Notes under the pieces: generated by a model
What the model was told of the DNA's origin: nothing
Database searches by the model: none
Seen by the model: the letters and a program-made list of their open reading frames with translations, nothing else
Program-made: the position numbers and the translations under genes
DNA from: Clostridia bacterium
GTDB taxonomy: Bacteria; Bacillota; Clostridia; Lachnospirales; Lachnospiraceae
Direction: 5' to 3'
DNA: 64,000 bases
Assembly: GCA_910574255.1 (NCBI GenBank)
Contig: CAJTAK010000004.1
Span: forward strand, 87,110 to 151,109
Part shown: positions 43,967 to 52,734 of the stretch, piece after piece
How positions within the stretch are numbered: the stretch's first letter is position 1
How the letters are laid out: each line of letters opens with the position of its first letter

Positions 43967-44731
43967 TCAAAGGCTCTCGCCCTCTTTGTAGGAATAATCG
44001 GGGATTCCTTTCTTTCCTGTGCCTTTCCTGTCACGTCTTGCCCACATACGGACAGCGGCGGCATGGTTGGCGTACACTTTCCCATAGGCGGCTATGAACT
44101 CGCTCAATTCCTCAATGAACCGTTCCAGCCTGTCCGGGTATTCCCCTTTCAGCTCCGCATACTCGGATTCGGAGAGGAAAAGGTTTTTATATCTGCCAAA
44201 GGGTGCGGGCTGCTCCCCACTCACTCCTTTTCGTTGGTTCTCTTTTAGTTTGTTTATAGTAAGTTGGTTAGGGGTCGGTTTTCCGTCCAACGCAAAGGTC
44301 GGTTTTCCGTCCTTATGAGGGTCGCTTTTCCGGCTATCAGAGGGTCGGTTTTCCGGCTGTATGGCGGTCATATGGTCGGAAAACTGTACCACTGGCATTT
44401 GCGGTATTTTCACATAAAGGCGGTTCGGTGCGGAGAAGCCCCGGCGTTCCCTCACCAAAAGCCCGGCAGCGTCCAGCTCGTTCAGTGCGCTTTTTATGGC
44501 GGTGCTGCCTTTATCCAGCATTTCCGCTATCTCCGAAACGGGATAGACAATATACGTCCTGCCCTCGCTGTCCTGCCAGCCGTTCTTCTGTGAGAGGGTG
44601 GAACGGTCAAGAAGCAGCCCATAGAGCAGCCTTGCAGTATGCGACAAGTCCATTTTCAGCAGAAAATAGGGATAGGGCAGAAAACGGGGCAATATGGTGT
44701 CGGCTGTGATGTATTCGGTTATGGTTCTCAC
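43967..44731 (-). CDS. RepA_N-family replication initiator
   Basis: 254 residues. N-terminal RepA_N winged-helix domain (FLPYPYFLLKMDLSHTARLLYGLLLDR, YIVYPVSEIAEMLDKGS, LNELDAAGLLVRERRG), a Pro/Lys-rich linker encoded by DNA repeats, and a C-terminal helical domain (LSESEYAELKGEYPDRLERFIEELSEFI). RepA_N plasmids carry their origin inside this gene, and iterons are visible here. Confidence 0.9.
   Translation of the reverse strand: MRTITEYITADTILPRFLPYPYFLLKMDLSHTARLLYGLLLDRSTLSQKNGWQDSEGRTYIVYPVSEIAEMLDKGSTAIKSALNELDAAGLLVRERRGFSAPNRLYVKIPQMPVVQFSDHMTAIQPENRPSDSRKSDPHKDGKPTFALDGKPTPNQLTINKLKENQRKGVSGEQPAPFGRYKNLFLSESEYAELKGEYPDRLERFIEELSEFIAAYGKVYANHAAAVRMWARRDRKGTGKKGIPDYSYKEGESL
44273..44391. 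repeat. Iterons inside the rep gene (candidate origin)
   Basis: GGTCGGTTTTCCG-like units begin at 44273, 44297, 44320, 44343 and, weakly, 44366: steps of 24, 23, 23 and 23 bases. They lie in the linker-coding part of the RepA_N gene, the usual place for the origin in this plasmid family. Confidence 0.7.
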
Positions 44732-44832
44732 CTCCTGTCTGTGGCTTCCTGTTACGCAGTTAAAACGGCATTTTCGGGGGTAAAGGATAAATGTATCGGC
44801 TACCTGTTGAGGGCGGTCAAAAAAGCCTTGAT

Positions 44833-45219
44833 TTACGGGCTCCTTTCATAGCCTAAATGCGTAGAAAGGTGGTATCTTTTCCGCTGTCTGTCGGCTTCTT
44901 TCCGGCGGCGCACTCTTGCGGCGCAATCCGGGCAGTATTTCCCCCGGTTTGACTTGGGGAGAAAATACCCGCCGCACTCGGTACAGCGTTTCCTGTCTGC
45001 CCGGTGCAAAAGGGCGGCTTCCAGCTTCCCGTCCAGCGGCAGAACGGCGGTAATGAACCAGCGGCATATAAGCGAATAGCTGATACTCTGGACGCATACG
45101 CAAGGCTCGCCGTTATCCAGCAAGATACAGTTGCCGTTATCGTAGTTGCAGCACTCATGTACAAGGCGGCGGGCGGCTCTGTACTGTGGGTAGTCCATGC
45201 AGGGGCGTTTACCGTTCAT
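44833..45219 (-). CDS. Cysteine-rich VLP domain protein
   Basis: 128 residues from ATG 45219. Contains clustered cysteines (HECCNYDNGNCILLDNGEPCVC), the core ITAVLPLDGKLE that names the family, and a zinc-ribbon-like end (KRCTECGGYFLPKS, GKYCPDC). Encoded in many Firmicute mobilizable elements between relaxase and rep genes; role unknown. Overlaps the relaxase gene end by 11 bases. Confidence 0.8.
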   Translation of the reverse strand: MNGKRPCMDYPQYRAARRLVHECCNYDNGNCILLDNGEPCVCVQSISYSLICRWFITAVLPLDGKLEAALLHRADRKRCTECGGYFLPKSNRGKYCPDCAARVRRRKEADRQRKRYHLSTHLGYERSP

Positions 45220-46849
45220 TTTCCCGCCCCTTTCCCCGTTCCGGCTCACGGCGCAATATTTTGTCAAGATTGCTTTTCACGGTCTGCAATTCCCGGACAC
45301 TTGCTTTCTTCTCCCGGTACTCGTTATAAAGGGCGTTTTTCTCTTTGGTAAGCTGCTCAATCTCCGTTTGTAGGGCTTTGGACGCTGGCAGCTTGGAGAT
45401 TCCCTGTGCCTTGAAATACCGGGCGGCAGATTCGGAAATGATAAACTCGCTTTCGTGCTGCTCCCGGTAGCTCTTACGGGCTTTCTCTGTTTTCTGTGCT
45501 TTTAGCCCGTCACGGGCTGGCTTGGTCTTGATATACGCCAATAGCTGTTTCTGCAAGTCCTTTTTCTCCCGTAAAGTGCTTTCCACGGCTTTCAGTTTCC
45601 CGGTGGTTTCATGCAAGCCCGCATTGGCGGCGGCAAGGGCAGCTTCCAGTTCTTCCGGGGAAGAAAAGCCGGATTCCTCATAAACGCTCACGGTAGCCGC
45701 CATTTGCTTCAAGTTGTGCAAGGTCGCCCATTTCTCATAGCCTTTCCCCTTGCCCTCGGCTTTCTTGGCGGCTATGTCTACCATGCGCTGTACGCTGTCC
45801 TGTTTCGGGGCGTTTATGGCGGCTTTGTTGCGCTGTAAGCGGTCTTTTATGCTGCGGGGGTATTCCTGTTGGGGTAGGGGCGTTTCGGCGGCTCTGGCGG
45901 CGTTCTGTGCGTTTATGGTGAGTGCTTCCAGTACGGCGGCTCGGTCAAAATCATCACCCAGTTTCCGGGCGGTAATGGGCTTCGTCCTGTCCGGCGTGAG
46001 ATATGACAATCTCCCCCGGCTCTCCTTGACGGTCACGCCCTGTTGTAGCAGTTTCCCGGAAAAATCCTCAAAGGAAACGGCAGAGGACAGGGCGGCTCGG
46101 ATTGTGCGCCGCAGCTTCTCCTTGTCGGTTTCAAACTTGGTCTGTTTGGGCGGCTCTCCCGTGGCGGCTTGGGAAGCGTTCTCCTTATCCAGTGCGGCTT
46201 GTCCTTTCCGTTTCGCCCAATACTCACGCTCGGTAATGCGGTTCTTGCTCCCGTTCAGCAAGTCAATCTGATAGAGGTTTTCCCGGTGGCACATCTCCAT
46301 GACTTCCGCTTTGAAATACTCCATAGCTGCGTCCGTACAGCGGTGCTTGCAGCCCTCCCTTGTGTCGGCTGGTCTTTCCATGTAGGGCAGCAATGGCACT
46401 TCCGCAATCCGTAGGGAATTGATTACGATATGCACATGAATGTTGCCGCTGTGGTTATGCCCGTCCGGGTGGGTGCAGACAAGGGCTTGGTGTCCGGGGA
46501 AATGCGTCTTGCAAAATTCCTCTCCCAATGCTTGCGCCCGGTCTACGGTCAAGCCGTTGTCTGGTGCGTCACGGGGGTCAAAACTGATAATGTAATGGTG
46601 GCTCTTTACGTCCTCCCGTTTCTGGTTCTTGCCGTATTTCAGATTGGAGCGCATACAGGCGATTGCAAAATCTTCCTCACCACAATTCAAAGAGGAAATG
46701 CGGTAATCGTCACGGATAACAAGCTGCCCGTTTCCGTCCAGTGTGGGTTTCATGGTAAACTCGTCATGCTCAAAGGTTAGGTACTGTTCAGCCGCCCCGT
46801 AATCGGCATTTTTAGAGCTGATATGTTTGAATGTTGCCAACGGCTTCAC
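45209..46849 (-). CDS. MOB-P type relaxase (MobA/Rlx)
   Basis: 546 residues. N-terminal relaxase domain with histidine triad in DGHNHSGNIHVHIVINS (about 130-150) and conserved DYGAAEQYLTFEH near the start; the C-terminal half is a long charged coiled coil. It should nick oriT and pilot the strand into a recipient using another element's conjugation machinery, because no type IV secretion genes are present. Confidence 0.92.
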   Translation of the reverse strand: MKPLATFKHISSKNADYGAAEQYLTFEHDEFTMKPTLDGNGQLVIRDDYRISSLNCGEEDFAIACMRSNLKYGKNQKREDVKSHHYIISFDPRDAPDNGLTVDRAQALGEEFCKTHFPGHQALVCTHPDGHNHSGNIHVHIVINSLRIAEVPLLPYMERPADTREGCKHRCTDAAMEYFKAEVMEMCHRENLYQIDLLNGSKNRITEREYWAKRKGQAALDKENASQAATGEPPKQTKFETDKEKLRRTIRAALSSAVSFEDFSGKLLQQGVTVKESRGRLSYLTPDRTKPITARKLGDDFDRAAVLEALTINAQNAARAAETPLPQQEYPRSIKDRLQRNKAAINAPKQDSVQRMVDIAAKKAEGKGKGYEKWATLHNLKQMAATVSVYEESGFSSPEELEAALAAANAGLHETTGKLKAVESTLREKKDLQKQLLAYIKTKPARDGLKAQKTEKARKSYREQHESEFIISESAARYFKAQGISKLPASKALQTEIEQLTKEKNALYNEYREKKASVRELQTVKSNLDKILRREPERGKGRENER

Positions 46850-47207
46850 CTACTTTCTGCAAGACTTCAAACTTCAAGGCGGCAAGCTCCGCTGTGGCGG
46901 TTCGTACCTCTTGGGAGAGGGCGTTATAAGGTGCGCCGTACTCATTCAGACAGCGGGCAATCTGGTTCAAGTTGCCGCCTATCTTTCCATACTCGGCTGT
47001 GAGTTTTCCCACGGCAGAGAGTAATTCATCATTGACCGGGGAAACGGTAATGACCGGGCGTATGCTTGACTTGATAAGTGCTTGCCGGATAAACTCGGCT
47101 TGGCTCATTTTGCAGAGGGTGACACGCTCGGAAAACTCGGCGTATTCTTCCTCGGTCAAGCGTGTCTTGATTACCCGGTGGCGGTGTGGCGTGTTGTATC
47201 TTTTCAT
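46812..47207 (-). CDS. MobC-family relaxosome protein
   Basis: 131 residues from ATG 47207 (MKRYNTPHRHRVIKTRL) after AAAGGAGG. Ribbon-helix-helix start (KTRLTEEEYAEFSERV, MSQAEFIRQAL) and the MobC signature GGNLNQIARCLNEYG. Binds oriT and assists the relaxase, whose gene start it overlaps by 38 bases. Confidence 0.9.
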   Translation of the reverse strand: MKRYNTPHRHRVIKTRLTEEEYAEFSERVTLCKMSQAEFIRQALIKSSIRPVITVSPVNDELLSAVGKLTAEYGKIGGNLNQIARCLNEYGAPYNALSQEVRTATAELAALKFEVLQKVGEAVGNIQTYQL

Positions 47208-47243
47208 GGCTGTGAACCTCCTTTCGTGGGTGGATTTTTTCAA

Positions 47244-47287
47244 GCGGCGCAAGCCGCAAAAAGGCGGGCTTGGGGTGGCAACCCCAA
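47244..47287. other. Candidate oriT region
   Basis: Two adjacent inverted repeats, GCGGC-GCAA-GCCGC (47244-47257) and TTGGGGT-GGCA-ACCCCAA (47270-47287), directly upstream of mobC, where origins of transfer of MobC/relaxase cassettes usually lie. The nick site is not identified. The rest of 47208-47640 shows no convincing gene. Confidence 0.45.
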
Positions 47288-47643
47288 CAAGATTCCCATA
47301 GGACAAAATGAGCCGATAGGCGAAATTTGGTACTGTGGTAGAATCTTGCTCTAAGAAAGTGACGGATTCCGCTGTGTGGGCTTCCCTCAATACCTTTAGT
47401 GCCGCAAGCGGGGATTTTGCCAAAGTAACAGCGATATTCTCCCCCTACTACCTACAACACCACGCAAAGCAAAAATGACGGAGATTTGCGGAAATTTCTT
47501 CACTTTCCTTTCAGTTCCCACACCACCGAAAATTGAAAACTGCCAAACAAAACAGGTGGGATTTTCCTTTGCCTGCCCTCCACGGACAGCTTGCGGATTT
47601 GCCAAACAAGAGAGAGAATTTCTTTCAGTCCTCCTTGCACGGT

Positions 47644-47672
47644 ATAATACTGACAATTTTTCAAAATGCCAA
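47644..47672 (-). promoter_or_regulatory. Promoter of the mobilization operon
   Basis: Minus strand TTGGCA (47667-47672) and TATTAT (47644-47649) with a 17-base spacer, about 440 bases upstream of mobC. Confidence 0.5.
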
Positions 47673-47682
47673 AAATGGACGC

Positions 47683-47714
47683 AAAAAAACAGGAAACCTT
47701 TTTTGATTTCCTGT
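47683..47714 (-). terminator. Terminator after the ORF8-like gene
   Basis: ACAGGAAA (47689-47696) pairs with TTTCCTGT (47707-47714); on the minus strand seven T follow. Confidence 0.75.
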
Positions 47715-47742
47715 CTTGGTGTGCCGTTCTATGTAGCGGCGG

Positions 47743-47967
47743 TTATTCAGTTTTGATGTATGGCTGTTCATCAAAGCGGAACTTGAACAGGGCAGCGACA
47801 AGCCGCTGTTTTATGCTGTCCTCGGTATCCCTGTCGATATGCCCGTTTTCAATGGCGGCGATTCTGATACGCTTGCTGTAATGCCGTAAAACCTCGTCCA
47901 CGGTTTCCGGCTCGCCGCTGGTCGCCCGGACAATCGTTTCATAGGGCAAAAGATTCGGATTCCCCAT
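47743..47967 (-). CDS. Helix-turn-helix conjugative-element protein (Tn916 ORF8-like)
   Basis: 74 residues (MGNPNLLPYETIVRATSGEP, VDEVLRHYSKRIRIAA, NGHIDRDTEDSIKQRLVAALFKF), matching the small protein encoded next to the sigma factor in Tn916-type elements. It overlaps the sigma gene end by 29 bases and probably acts with it in regulation. Confidence 0.8.
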   Translation of the reverse strand: MGNPNLLPYETIVRATSGEPETVDEVLRHYSKRIRIAAIENGHIDRDTEDSIKQRLVAALFKFRFDEQPYIKTE

Positions 47968-48397
47968 GTGAAAGCACCTCCATTTTCCTTTGCAAGAGTT
48001 TTAACGTCCTGCGGATTTGATACCCGGTCGTACTCCGGCAGCGTCCGTACATTTCCCCAATTTCCTGTTGTGTATAATCCCCGAAAAAGTAAAGGAAAAT
48101 GATTTCCCGGTTCTTCTCTGGCAGAGATAACAGGGCGGCGGCAAGTTCTCCATTGGTGAGAATAACTGTCTGACCGCATATCGTAATGGGGTATTCTTCA
48201 TAGGGTGCTTCAAAATATTCGTCTGTTGTGCCTAAAGGATAAAATTTTTCTTCTGTGAGGTATTCAAGGGATATTTCTTTTTGCCGCCGTCTGCTTCTGT
48301 CACGCCATGCGTTGATAGCCGCAAAGCGTATGACGGTCTTGCAATAGCCATTGAAAGTATACATGATGTGTTCTCTGTATGCTTCTGTGCAAGGCAT
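47939..48397 (-). CDS. Sigma-70-like factor (Tn916 ORF7-type)
   Basis: 152 residues. C-terminal region 4 helix-turn-helix (LPEKNREIIFLYFFGDYTQQEIGEMYGRCRSTTGYQIRRTLKLL). N-terminal part resembles region 2 (YCKTVIRFAAINAWRDRSRRRQKE). In Tn916-like elements this protein governs transfer-gene transcription. Confidence 0.88.
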   Translation of the reverse strand: MPCTEAYREHIMYTFNGYCKTVIRFAAINAWRDRSRRRQKEISLEYLTEEKFYPLGTTDEYFEAPYEEYPITICGQTVILTNGELAAALLSLPEKNREIIFLYFFGDYTQQEIGEMYGRCRSTTGYQIRRTLKLLQRKMEVLSHGESESFAL

Positions 48398-48458
48398 AAA
48401 TGATTCCCCCTTTCTCCCACATAGGGCAGATTGATATTGTTAGCTGCAACGGTTAATG

Positions 48459-50663
48459 TTAATCAAATTCCCTGCTTCGTTCGTCCATTTTTTCAAAACT
48501 TACAGAATCTTCACGAATTATAATTGTTATTTTATCGTTACTGTATTCTGCTGCAATTTCTTTCAGCTTACTTACAATATCATCTTTTGTCATGCTTAAC
48601 ATTTTTTCAATATCTGTTCTGTTCCAAAAATCTTGTATCTCACTCATCATATTGCTGATACAATAGTCACGTTCTCCAACAGTAAGCGTCTGTTTGTCTG
48701 CGATATGATAGGAAAATTGGTAGAACAAATCACACCATGCGCCGTATCCGTTTTCTTCCGTTGTTTTTGATGGAAGATACTGATTATAGCTGGGGTCTTC
48801 CTCTTCCCGCCCCGTATAATTACTTTGTACATATTTTCCATTTTCTGCCCCGGAAAGCCATGTAGTCAATGCTACAAAAGAAAGCTCGTCATTACTCAAA
48901 TTCACGGAAAAATCCTGATAGCCAATATCGCCATTTATCCGTTCCATTCGTTCATAATTTTCATTTGCCCATTCCAGTAAATCCATATTAAAATCTGCAA
49001 CTGATTTACTTTGGTAATCGGCTGTTTTCAAATTCAATAAAGAACGATAATCTTCCTCTGTGCCATTAGGATATTCCCGGCGCTCCTGTTCTTGCTGTAT
49101 ATTTTCCTGTTCACCCTTTCCGGCGTCCAATTCCGAAAGGGGCATGAAAGAATATTCCACGGAAATTTGCAATTTATCTGTATTCCATTGCTCATTCAGT
49201 TTTTCGATTTCAGTATGGATTGCTTCCTGCATGAATGAATCATTCTGCAACTGTTCTTTCGTTTTGCCTTGTAAGATATTTTTTAATCCGTTGGTAACGC
49301 CCAAACGTGCGGCATTGTACTCACCGACAGTAAGTGTATCAGCATTTTGAATGGTAAGGCTAAAAACAAATTCCAACATGGCATTATCAGAAGCACCGGG
49401 ATAATCAGTTGCTATGCCTCCTCCAAAATCCCGTGTCTGCCACTTTTCAGCCGTGAGAGGTTCTAATGTGTAAAACAGAAAAGATGCAATCTCATTACTG
49501 TCCTTTTGCTCATATAGAGCGGTATTTTGAGAGAACTTCTCCAATAGATTACGATATTCTTCCGTATCTGTTAATTCCCATACTTTATTTTGAAATTCCG
49601 AAACACTCATATCTTCGTAACCGTCAAATTGTAAGGCAAGCAATTTATCAATTTCTTCATCAGAAAAATCTGTATCATGGATAGTATCTTTCTCTCTGCT
49701 GCTCCCCGCTGCGGAAGTCGCAAAAGTAGTAGTTACGCCAACAATGAGTATCGCAGCAATACAAATTGCAAGCAGTGAAGTTTTTTTAATTTTCATAACC
49801 GCTGTAATCCTTTCTTCAATAGCATTTTTACTAAAGTTGTTACAAAATGGCAATAGACCACTTTTTGTTGCTTCCATGTTGATAAGCATTAGCGAATAGG
49901 CGGATTTTGATTTTTCTCCGAATTGCCGTATAACGCTTTCATCACAAGCCAGTTCTATATCACGATTAAAAAGAATATACATCACCCACACAAAAGGGTT
50001 GAACCAATGAATACAAAGGGCAAGTGTCGCAATCAACTTTGTTACTGTATCATAGCGATAGATATGCACATACTCATGTGATAGGACATATTGCAGTTGT
50101 TTTTCATTTTTCCAGTCCGTTTTTTTCGGCATTAAAATAACAGGACGGAAAATGCCATAAGTTAATGGGGCGGAAATCCTATCAGATTGCCTTACCAAAA
50201 TTGGACGTTTCAATGGGCGTTCCGCCAGCCACTTTTCTACATAATGGTTGTGAACGGGTAAAGCTGTCCGAAATTCAATCAGACAACGCCAATAGGATAT
50301 TACGAAAAACAATGTAATAATTATTATTCCTGCACACCATACAACAAACCACATGGAAACAGATGATGAAATATCCACTGGCGGCTGTTCTACTCCCTGT
50401 GTTGTGACAAACAGCCCTTGCATAGTGGGAATGTTATAATCTGTTCCAGCTTCCGGCAATGTTGTAGAAGATATGCTATGAGTTACCAACGTATAAATAC
50501 TGAACATTGACGGAATCGAAAACGGGATAAGCAGTCTTAATATCACCAATTCCCATAAAACAAGAAAAGTCTTTTTCGGCAGTTTATTGATTGCCACCGC
50601 ACGGATAATCACTACCGCAATAATGAAAGCAGCCCCCGAAAAGCTCATTTGCAGTAAATTCAT
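48459..50663 (-). CDS. M56 (BlaR1/MecR1-type) membrane metalloprotease with unusual sensor domain
   Basis: 734 residues. N-terminal part has four membrane segments and the zinc protease motif LSHEYVHIYRYDT with Glu in ELACDESVIRQFGEKS. After the last membrane segment (about 280-300) comes an extracytoplasmic domain of about 430 residues. It lacks the penicillin-binding STxK/SxN/KTG motifs of BlaR1 and instead has repeated Tyr/Trp/acidic sequence of unknown family. Likely senses an extracellular signal and cleaves the BlaI-type repressor encoded just upstream. Confidence 0.87.
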   Translation of the reverse strand: MNLLQMSFSGAAFIIAVVIIRAVAINKLPKKTFLVLWELVILRLLIPFSIPSMFSIYTLVTHSISSTTLPEAGTDYNIPTMQGLFVTTQGVEQPPVDISSSVSMWFVVWCAGIIIITLFFVISYWRCLIEFRTALPVHNHYVEKWLAERPLKRPILVRQSDRISAPLTYGIFRPVILMPKKTDWKNEKQLQYVLSHEYVHIYRYDTVTKLIATLALCIHWFNPFVWVMYILFNRDIELACDESVIRQFGEKSKSAYSLMLINMEATKSGLLPFCNNFSKNAIEERITAVMKIKKTSLLAICIAAILIVGVTTTFATSAAGSSREKDTIHDTDFSDEEIDKLLALQFDGYEDMSVSEFQNKVWELTDTEEYRNLLEKFSQNTALYEQKDSNEIASFLFYTLEPLTAEKWQTRDFGGGIATDYPGASDNAMLEFVFSLTIQNADTLTVGEYNAARLGVTNGLKNILQGKTKEQLQNDSFMQEAIHTEIEKLNEQWNTDKLQISVEYSFMPLSELDAGKGEQENIQQEQERREYPNGTEEDYRSLLNLKTADYQSKSVADFNMDLLEWANENYERMERINGDIGYQDFSVNLSNDELSFVALTTWLSGAENGKYVQSNYTGREEEDPSYNQYLPSKTTEENGYGAWCDLFYQFSYHIADKQTLTVGERDYCISNMMSEIQDFWNRTDIEKMLSMTKDDIVSKLKEIAAEYSNDKITIIIREDSVSFEKMDERSREFD

Positions 50664-50673
50664 TTACACCACC

Positions 50674-51033
50674 TCATTCCAAATCTTCCACAATCTGCCT
50701 GAGTTTCTGAATCTGTTCAGCGGAGAGCTTTTTTCTGCCTAACAGGGCTGCAAACAGTTTGTCAACTGAACCGTCATAAATCTTGTCAATCAATTCATTT
50801 GTTTCTGCTTCCTGTACTTCTTCTTTGGGAATAAGGGCATGGCACATGAAATTCGGTTCGGAACGCTCTATCGCTCCTTTTTTGATACATCTTTTTATCA
50901 GTGTGTAGGTGGTATTCATGTTCCAGCCAATTTCTTTTTTCAGAACATCAGATATATGTTTTGCCGTGGTATCGCCCTCACTCCAAAGCACACACATTAC
51001 TTTCAATTCTGAATCGAAAAGTTTAATATCCAT
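50674..51033 (-). CDS. BlaI/MecI-family repressor
   Basis: 119 residues from ATG 51033 (MDIKLFDSELKVMCVLW) after AAAGGAGG. Winged helix (GDTTAKHISDVLKKEIGWNMNTTYTLIKRCIKKGAIERSE) and a dimerisation/cleavage region (ALLGRKKLSAEQIQKLRQI). Eleven bases before the M56 gene. Its own promoter carries matching operators, so the pair is autoregulated. No resistance gene is controlled nearby. Confidence 0.92.
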   Translation of the reverse strand: MDIKLFDSELKVMCVLWSEGDTTAKHISDVLKKEIGWNMNTTYTLIKRCIKKGAIERSEPNFMCHALIPKEEVQEAETNELIDKIYDGSVDKLFAALLGRKKLSAEQIQKLRQIVEDLE

Positions 51034-51064
51034 TTTTATCCTCCTTTCCATAAGACCGCAGTAG

Positions 51065-51126
51065 TTTCTGCTTGATTATAGATTACAACTTTCTTATTGG
51101 GCTGTCAACACTACCGCAGTAGTGTT
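51065..51126 (-). promoter_or_regulatory. BlaI operators and promoter
   Basis: AACACTAC-CGCA-GTAGTGTT (51107-51126) is a perfect palindrome overlapping TTGACA on the minus strand, with TAATCT 17 bases further. A second, half-matching copy (ACTACTGCGG on the minus strand) lies close to the gene start. Confidence 0.7.
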
Positions 51127-51190
51127 AAGAAAAAATTCATAATTTTTATGTCGGATAGATATAAGAATGAGGGGGATTCCGTAGTAGTCG

Positions 51191-51341
51191 GCACTGTGCG
51201 TAATGTGCATAACTTGCTATCTTATGGAGTTGTGGGAAAGTCTGTTTGCAGAATGTGGGAAAGCTGCACTTTAGCTTTTCCATGTTCTGTGAACGGACTT
51301 TTCCATGACGGAATAGCAAGTTATACACATTTCCACGGTGC
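51191..51341. repeat. Long imperfect inverted repeat (MITE-like hairpin)
   Basis: Arms of about 70 bases pair almost end to end (ATAACTTGCTAT/ATAGCAAGTTAT; GGGAAAGTC/GGACTTTTCC; GAATGTGGGAAAGC/GCTTTTCCATGTTC) around an apex near 51268. Lies between the BlaI promoter and the element's candidate right end. No gene is seen in 51127-51640. Confidence 0.6.
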
Positions 51342-51640
51342 TCGTCTTTTGGTCTTTGGTTTCTTTGGTTCGGAATAGTGTGGTGCTGGCGGTCTATCTC
51401 TTGTTTTCGGTTGCTTGCTTCTTTACCGTACATGAGCATTATCTGAAGGTTTGCAACGTTTTTTATATTATATTTCCTTAAATGTAAGAATACAAGTTGA
51501 AAGTCATATGAAATAAGATTAATAATTTCTATTTGACTTGCCTATATCATATACGAAAAAAAATGAGTTCACTTTAGTATTGACAGCAATTAATATAATG
51601 GTTATAATAACTATTGCCAAAAACAGTTTGGAGGTGAAAC

Positions 51641-52627
51641 ATGAATAATTCCGCCGATATCCGCAGGGAAAATAAACGTTCTATCTACCGCTTCCTTATG
51701 CGTGAGAAAGCCTGTACTAAGCAGCAGACTGCTTTAGGCACCGGCTTAAGCGCCGCTACCTGCAATACTCTGCTCAATGATCTGGCATCTCAGGGAATTG
51801 TAACCGGAAAAGCGAAGCTGTCCGGCGAGATTGGAAGAAGTTCTACCCTCTATCAGATTCAGGATGAGCATGAAAGCTATCTGGCTCTCCACTTCTATCT
51901 GAAGCATGGAGAAAAAACAGTGGAAACCCTTGTATTCTCTCCATCCGGAACAATTCTGTCTAAAGAAACACAGACCTTAACACAGATTCGTTACTCAGAT
52001 CTGGAAGAAAGGGTTCAAAGGATTCAGGAGAAATTTCCCAATCTGGCTCAGATCATTGTAGGAACCCCCAGTATCGCAGAGCACGGAATCATAAGGTACT
52101 GCGATATCCCGGAGCTTGAGAATCTTCGCTTAAAAGAAAAATTGGAGCAGCGCTTCGGTCTTCCTACTGTTATGGAAAATGATATGTACCACAAAGCCTA
52201 TGGATATTATAAGACAAAAGGAAATCCTGATGAAGTTATCACTCTTGGATATTTTCAAAGCCACATCCTCCCGGGAACGGCAACTATCCACAAAGGCACC
52301 ATCATCCGGGGAGCCAACAGCTTTGCCGGAATGACCGGCTTTCTTCCCTATGACATAAGCCGTGAAGAACAGCTGTCCCTGCTTCGTCCGGGAGCCTGTA
52401 TCCCCTTTATTTCCAAATCCATTGCCGCCATTCTTGTGCTGCTCAATCCGGACGCCATTGTACTTACGGGAGATTTAATTACGGAAGACTTGCTATCGCA
52501 GGTAAAAGACAACTGCAAGGAGACGATTCCCATGGAATATATGCCCCGTTTTATTATAACAGACAGCTTTGATGACTATTACTATCAGGGAATGTTCCAG
52601 CTTGCCGTAGATCAAAAAAAATTTTAG
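51641..52627 (+). CDS. ROK-family transcriptional regulator (degenerate kinase fold)
   Basis: 328 residues. N-terminal winged helix (RRENKRSIYRFLMREKACTKQQTALGTGLSAATCNTLLNDLASQGIV), then a ROK-like domain (LAQIIVGTPSIAEHGIIRY, LPTVMENDMYHKAYGYY, ALLVLLNPDAIVLTG-like segment). The phosphate-binding DxGxT and the ROK zinc cysteines are absent, so it should bind a sugar ligand without phosphorylating it. Heads a plus-strand set with the DUF1349 and GNAT genes. RBS TTGGAGGTG. Confidence 0.82.
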   Translation: MNNSADIRRENKRSIYRFLMREKACTKQQTALGTGLSAATCNTLLNDLASQGIVTGKAKLSGEIGRSSTLYQIQDEHESYLALHFYLKHGEKTVETLVFSPSGTILSKETQTLTQIRYSDLEERVQRIQEKFPNLAQIIVGTPSIAEHGIIRYCDIPELENLRLKEKLEQRFGLPTVMENDMYHKAYGYYKTKGNPDEVITLGYFQSHILPGTATIHKGTIIRGANSFAGMTGFLPYDISREEQLSLLRPGACIPFISKSIAAILVLLNPDAIVLTGDLITEDLLSQVKDNCKETIPMEYMPRFIITDSFDDYYYQGMFQLAVDQKKF

Positions 52628-52734
52628 AACATGGATGAGTTAAATTGTCTTCTAAAAGGAGCAGCTTAATTTATCTGCTATATATATAATGCCGCTAAAA
52701 ACATTATAAACAAACAGAAAGGAACGTATTTATT

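Larger units (their letters stand above)
41053..51467 (-). mobile_element. Mobilizable, probably replicating, element with serine recombinase (TnpX/TnpW family backbone)
   Basis: Runs from just upstream of the response regulator to before the ROK gene. It carries a large serine recombinase at one end, TnpW, DnaC-like ATPase, RepA_N initiator, Cys-rich VLP protein, relaxase, MobC, ORF8-like and sigma-factor genes, and BlaI/M56 cargo at the other end. G+C of the backbone is clearly higher than both host and cargo. Candidate ends are the inverted pair TGTAAAAAATTTTGC (41053-41067) and GCAACGTTTTTTATA (51453-51467; 12 of 15 matches). Ends are approximate. Confidence 0.75.

Noticed and set aside
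44273..44391. Repeats in the rep gene as a CRISPR array
   Set aside because: Units are about 13 bases with 10-base gaps, inside a coding sequence, and there are no cas genes.
47396..47656. 86-codon minus frame upstream of mobC
   Set aside because: Starts at TTG within a promoter-like region, without a ribosome binding site, and matches nothing known.
51097..51439. Frames of 93-97 codons across the long hairpin
   Set aside because: They arise from the two arms of the inverted repeat and have no start sites.
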